A stretch of DNA of 24,952 nt, taken from Treponema sp. (GTDB taxonomy: Bacteria; Spirochaetota; Spirochaetia; Treponematales; Breznakiellaceae). The translations under genes and the position numbers were made by a program. A model generated the notes under the pieces. The model worked only from the letters and a program-made list of their open reading frames with translations. It did no database searches and was not told the DNA's origin. The DNA lies in contig JAISPH010000142.1 in assembly GCA_031275035.1 (NCBI GenBank), positions 1 through 24,952 on the forward strand, written 5' to 3'. Positions 22,670-24,952 of the stretch are shown piece by piece (the stretch's first letter is position 1; the number at the start of each line of letters is the position of its first letter).

Positions 22670-23459
22670 TCGATACCTCCTTTTTTAACCCCCGGACCTC
22701 CCCTAGTCTGGCCCCCGAATCGCTGTCAAGGTACATTGCCGCGTTTCCATGGTTTCGTAAAATTGACGCGGGGTATCTTTCTCCGATATCCTGGTCCAGA
22801 GAGGAATAAACCGCTTCCGCCTTATTTTTAGCCGGGACCATGCAAAAAATCTGTTTACCCTTAAGGAGGGAGGGTACCGTCAGAGTGAGGGCATGGGTAG
22901 GCACATCCTCTAGTTTAGCAAAACAGCCATCGTTTACCTGCTGCCGGCGGCAGACAAGATCCAGGGGAACCGGCTTAACAGCTTTTGGATCCTGAAAATC
23001 CGCCACCCCCGGATCGTTAAAGGCGATGTGGGCATTTTCCCCGATGCCCATACAGACAATGTCAATAGGCGCTTTGTTCAGCAGTTCCGCATAGCGGCGA
23101 CATTCCCCTTCGGTATCCACCGCGAGGCCGTTGAGGTAGTGAACTTCCTTAAAGGGGCATTTGGAAAAGATACGATCCCGCAGAAAATTGCCGAATCCCT
23201 GGGGAGCGCCGGCGGGAAGTCCCACGTATTCGTCCATGTGAAATGCAATGATGCGGCTGAAATCAATGCTCCGGTCATGGGAAAGCGCCGCGAGAAATTC
23301 GTTCTGCGAGGGAGCGGCGGCAAAGATCATGCGGATATTTTTCTTCGTTTCCAGAAGTTTTTTGATCGCCTCGGAAACATCAGCCGCCGCCCTCTCGCCC
23401 AGTTGTTCTCTCGTGGGGAATTTCTTTATGATTAACCGGTCTTTTTGAAAAGTTTCCAT
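22656..23459 (-). CDS. nagB: Glucosamine-6-phosphate deaminase-like protein (NagB family)
   Basis: A 267-residue NagB-family protein; NagB converts glucosamine-6-phosphate to fructose-6-phosphate and ammonia. The catalytic region F-H-M-D-E-Y-V-G-L (73-81, Asp76) and G-I-G-E-N-A-H-I-A-F-N-D-P (138-150, His144) are present. Differences from the E. coli enzyme: its Asp141 is Asn142 here, as in many Gram-positive relatives, Glu148 is Asp149, and the phosphate-loop G-S-T-P is A-A-A-P-S-Q (47-52). The substrate may be a related amino-sugar phosphate. ATG 23459 is used because AAGGA lies 6 bases upstream and homology begins there; it is 7 bases after the solute-binding protein stop. Confidence 0.87.
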   Translation of the reverse strand: METFQKDRLIIKKFPTREQLGERAAADVSEAIKKLLETKKNIRMIFAAAPSQNEFLAALSHDRSIDFSRIIAFHMDEYVGLPAGAPQGFGNFLRDRIFSKCPFKEVHYLNGLAVDTEGECRRYAELLNKAPIDIVCMGIGENAHIAFNDPGVADFQDPKAVKPVPLDLVCRRQQVNDGCFAKLEDVPTHALTLTVPSLLKGKQIFCMVPAKNKAEAVYSSLDQDIGERYPASILRNHGNAAMYLDSDSGARLGEVRGLKKEVSNETA

Positions 23460-23466
23460 ACAATCC

Positions 23467-24952
23467 TTATGAATTCGCCTTGTAAATGTCGTAAGCCCTG
23501 TTGAGCATCTCCAGGAGTTCATCCAAACCCGCCCTTTTGATATTTGTAACGAATTCGTCAAATTTTGAAAGGGGTTCCTGCCCCATGATAAATTTGTCGA
23601 TCATCGGATCCTTGTAGGTATCAATTTCGGCAATAATGGAAAGACGCCGGGAAAGCTCATCCTCGGTTAGGCCAAGGGTCGGCATGGGCGCCTCCACCAA
23701 GCCCGGTTTTTGATAAATTTTCCAGGCCTGGACCGTCCAGGGGGCGGTAGCGGCCATGGATTGGAAATTCGGCGCCCAGGCGTTTTGGTAAGGCAGAAGA
23801 TTCCACCGAATTCCGAAGTGGATTTGTGCGGTTTCAGGATCCTTGCCTTCGGGGTTCCGCATGATAAAGTCGTTAAACTGGGGCTCACCGTTCACCATGG
23901 TATACGTTTCCCCCTCTATTCCCCAGCTTCCCAGCAGTTCGCCCTCGGGGCTGAAGAGATAATCCAGGTACTTTGTAATTTCCACCGGGTATTTTGTTTT
24001 TGCGCTGGCGCTGGTACGGTACAGCACCGCGGCTCCCGCGCTGTTTGTATCCTTGTACTGTTTTCCGCTGGGGCTTTTAAGGGGCGGCATGGGCTCAAAG
24101 TGATAGGCGGAATTTATTTTCTGCAGCTCCGTATTTGAAGAGCCCAAACCGCTTCCGGGCCATACAAATTCCAGGCCCATCTGGTTGCCGCCGGCCCGGG
24201 CAAACCACTGATCATTTGTCGCGGTAAGGTAATCCTGTTCGATAAGCCCCTCGGCATAGAGTTTGTTGAGGTACTCAAGGGCCGTCCGGTAAGCCGGTTC
24301 TATGGGGCCGTATTTTATCGTCTTGTCCGCCGGATCCACGTAGAAATTCATGTGGGCGTCAAAGGCGTTTACCAGAGGGGTAATCCTCCCGGTTTTGCCT
24401 CCCTGGCCCGCGCCAAGGGGAATCTCGTCGGCTTGACCGTTTCCGTTGGGATCTTTTTCCTTGAAAGCCTTGAGAACCGTGTAGAGTTCATCCGCGGTAC
24501 TTGGCATCGAAAGTCCCAATTTCTCCAGCCAGTCGGTTCGGATAGCCCAAACCGCGCCGATGGCATTGGATGCGGACACAATGGGGATATTGTATATATT
24601 GCCGTCTTTTGCGGTAATCTCGCCCCATACGTTGATGCTATAGGGAATCTCGTCGCCCTGAAGGGGGTTATTGAAAACAGCCGTCATATTTGGGGCGTAC
24701 TGTTTGATAAGATCGTTAAACGCCAAAAAGATCCCCTGCATTCCGTACCGGTTGATTACATCGGCGCCCATAGCCGGACCGACAAGATCGGGAACATCCC
24801 CCGAAGCGATAACGGCGTTAAACTTCGCATCGCGATCCGCCGCGGCAATGGGAAGGGATTCCCATTCCAGATGAATGTTTGTCCGTTTTTCAAGTTCGGC
24901 AATGGTTCTGATGTTATTGCTCATGGTTCTATCGGTGCGGGTTTCCGAAAGG
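23467..24952 (-). CDS. Extracellular solute-binding protein of a sugar ABC importer (5' end outside window)
   Basis: The frame is open to the right edge of the window, so the signal peptide and first residues lie outside; an ATG at 24924 is internal because homology continues upstream of it. The visible ~494 residues match the large family-1 solute-binding proteins: I-A-S-G-D-V-P-D-L-V near the start, then D-P-N-G-N-G-Q-A-D-E-I-P, a calcium-binding-like loop common in this group, and L-F-S-P-E-G-E-L-L-G-S-W-G-I-E-G near the end. It is related to but clearly different from the protein at 1639. Its permeases must be off the right edge. It heads the visible part of the NagB-Gfo/Idh-NagA operon and probably binds the sugar that operon consumes. 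Confidence 0.92.
   Translation of the reverse strand, partial: LSETRTDRTMSNNIRTIAELEKRTNIHLEWESLPIAAADRDAKFNAVIASGDVPDLVGPAMGADVINRYGMQGIFLAFNDLIKQYAPNMTAVFNNPLQGDEIPYSINVWGEITAKDGNIYNIPIVSASNAIGAVWAIRTDWLEKLGLSMPSTADELYTVLKAFKEKDPNGNGQADEIPLGAGQGGKTGRITPLVNAFDAHMNFYVDPADKTIKYGPIEPAYRTALEYLNKLYAEGLIEQDYLTATNDQWFARAGGNQMGLEFVWPGSGLGSSNTELQKINSAYHFEPMPPLKSPSGKQYKDTNSAGAAVLYRTSASAKTKYPVEITKYLDYLFSPEGELLGSWGIEGETYTMVNGEPQFNDFIMRNPEGKDPETAQIHFGIRWNLLPYQNAWAPNFQSMAATAPWTVQAWKIYQKPGLVEAPMPTLGLTEDELSRRLSIIAEIDTYKDPMIDKFIMGQEPLSKFDEFVTNIKRAGLDELLEMLNRAYDIYKANS

Overview
The window reads as a chromosomal segment of a spirochaete, most likely a gut-type Treponema. This is inferred from protein style (LplB/YtcP-type sugar importers with large solute-binding lipoproteins, relaxed lipoboxes, a LolA-like/outer-membrane cluster) and moderately GC-rich DNA; there is no rRNA or other marker gene to confirm it. 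About 20 intact or edge-truncated genes and one decayed gene pair are visible. No tRNA, rRNA, CRISPR array or insertion sequence was seen.

Bases 1-5916 (+ strand): an amino-sugar-flavoured import cluster. It holds the SIS domain of an RpiR-type regulator (cut by the window edge), a tandem-GNAT acetyltransferase, a solute-binding lipoprotein, two LplB/YtcP-type permeases and a PIG-L/LmbE-type deacetylase that lacks the usual catalytic aspartate. Two long hairpins separate the first genes. Bases 5991-6768 (- strand) are a scar: the first ~178 codons of another LplB-type permease run into the last third of an AraC-type regulator in a different frame. Upstream lie two operator-like palindromes 20 bp apart, apparently left over from the lost operon.

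Bases 7157-14723 (+ strand): an envelope region. It holds a VanZ-like membrane protein, dTDP-glucose 4,6-dehydratase (rfbB), then a LolD-type ATPase, two FtsX/LolCE-type permeases, a LolA-like periplasmic protein and a predicted outer-membrane protein. Two tandem copies of a ~155-bp palindromic repeat sit between the second permease and the LolA-like gene, and the second copy supplies that gene's ribosome-binding site and start codon.

Bases 14725-18410 (+ strand): a metal-type import operon with its own consensus promoter (TTGACA-17-TATACT), a ~145-nt structured leader resembling a NiCo (czcD) metal riboswitch, an FmdE-family zinc-ribbon protein, and a FecB/FecCD/FecE-type importer.

Bases 18441-24952 (- strand, read right to left): a second amino-sugar operon with a solute-binding protein (cut by the window edge), a NagB-like deaminase, two different Gfo/Idh/MocA dehydrogenases, a uroporphyrinogen-decarboxylase-family protein and NagA. 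Close spacing or overlap suggests one transcript. The two flanking sugar clusters probably take up and process N-acetylated or otherwise modified amino sugars; the exact substrate cannot be read from sequence.
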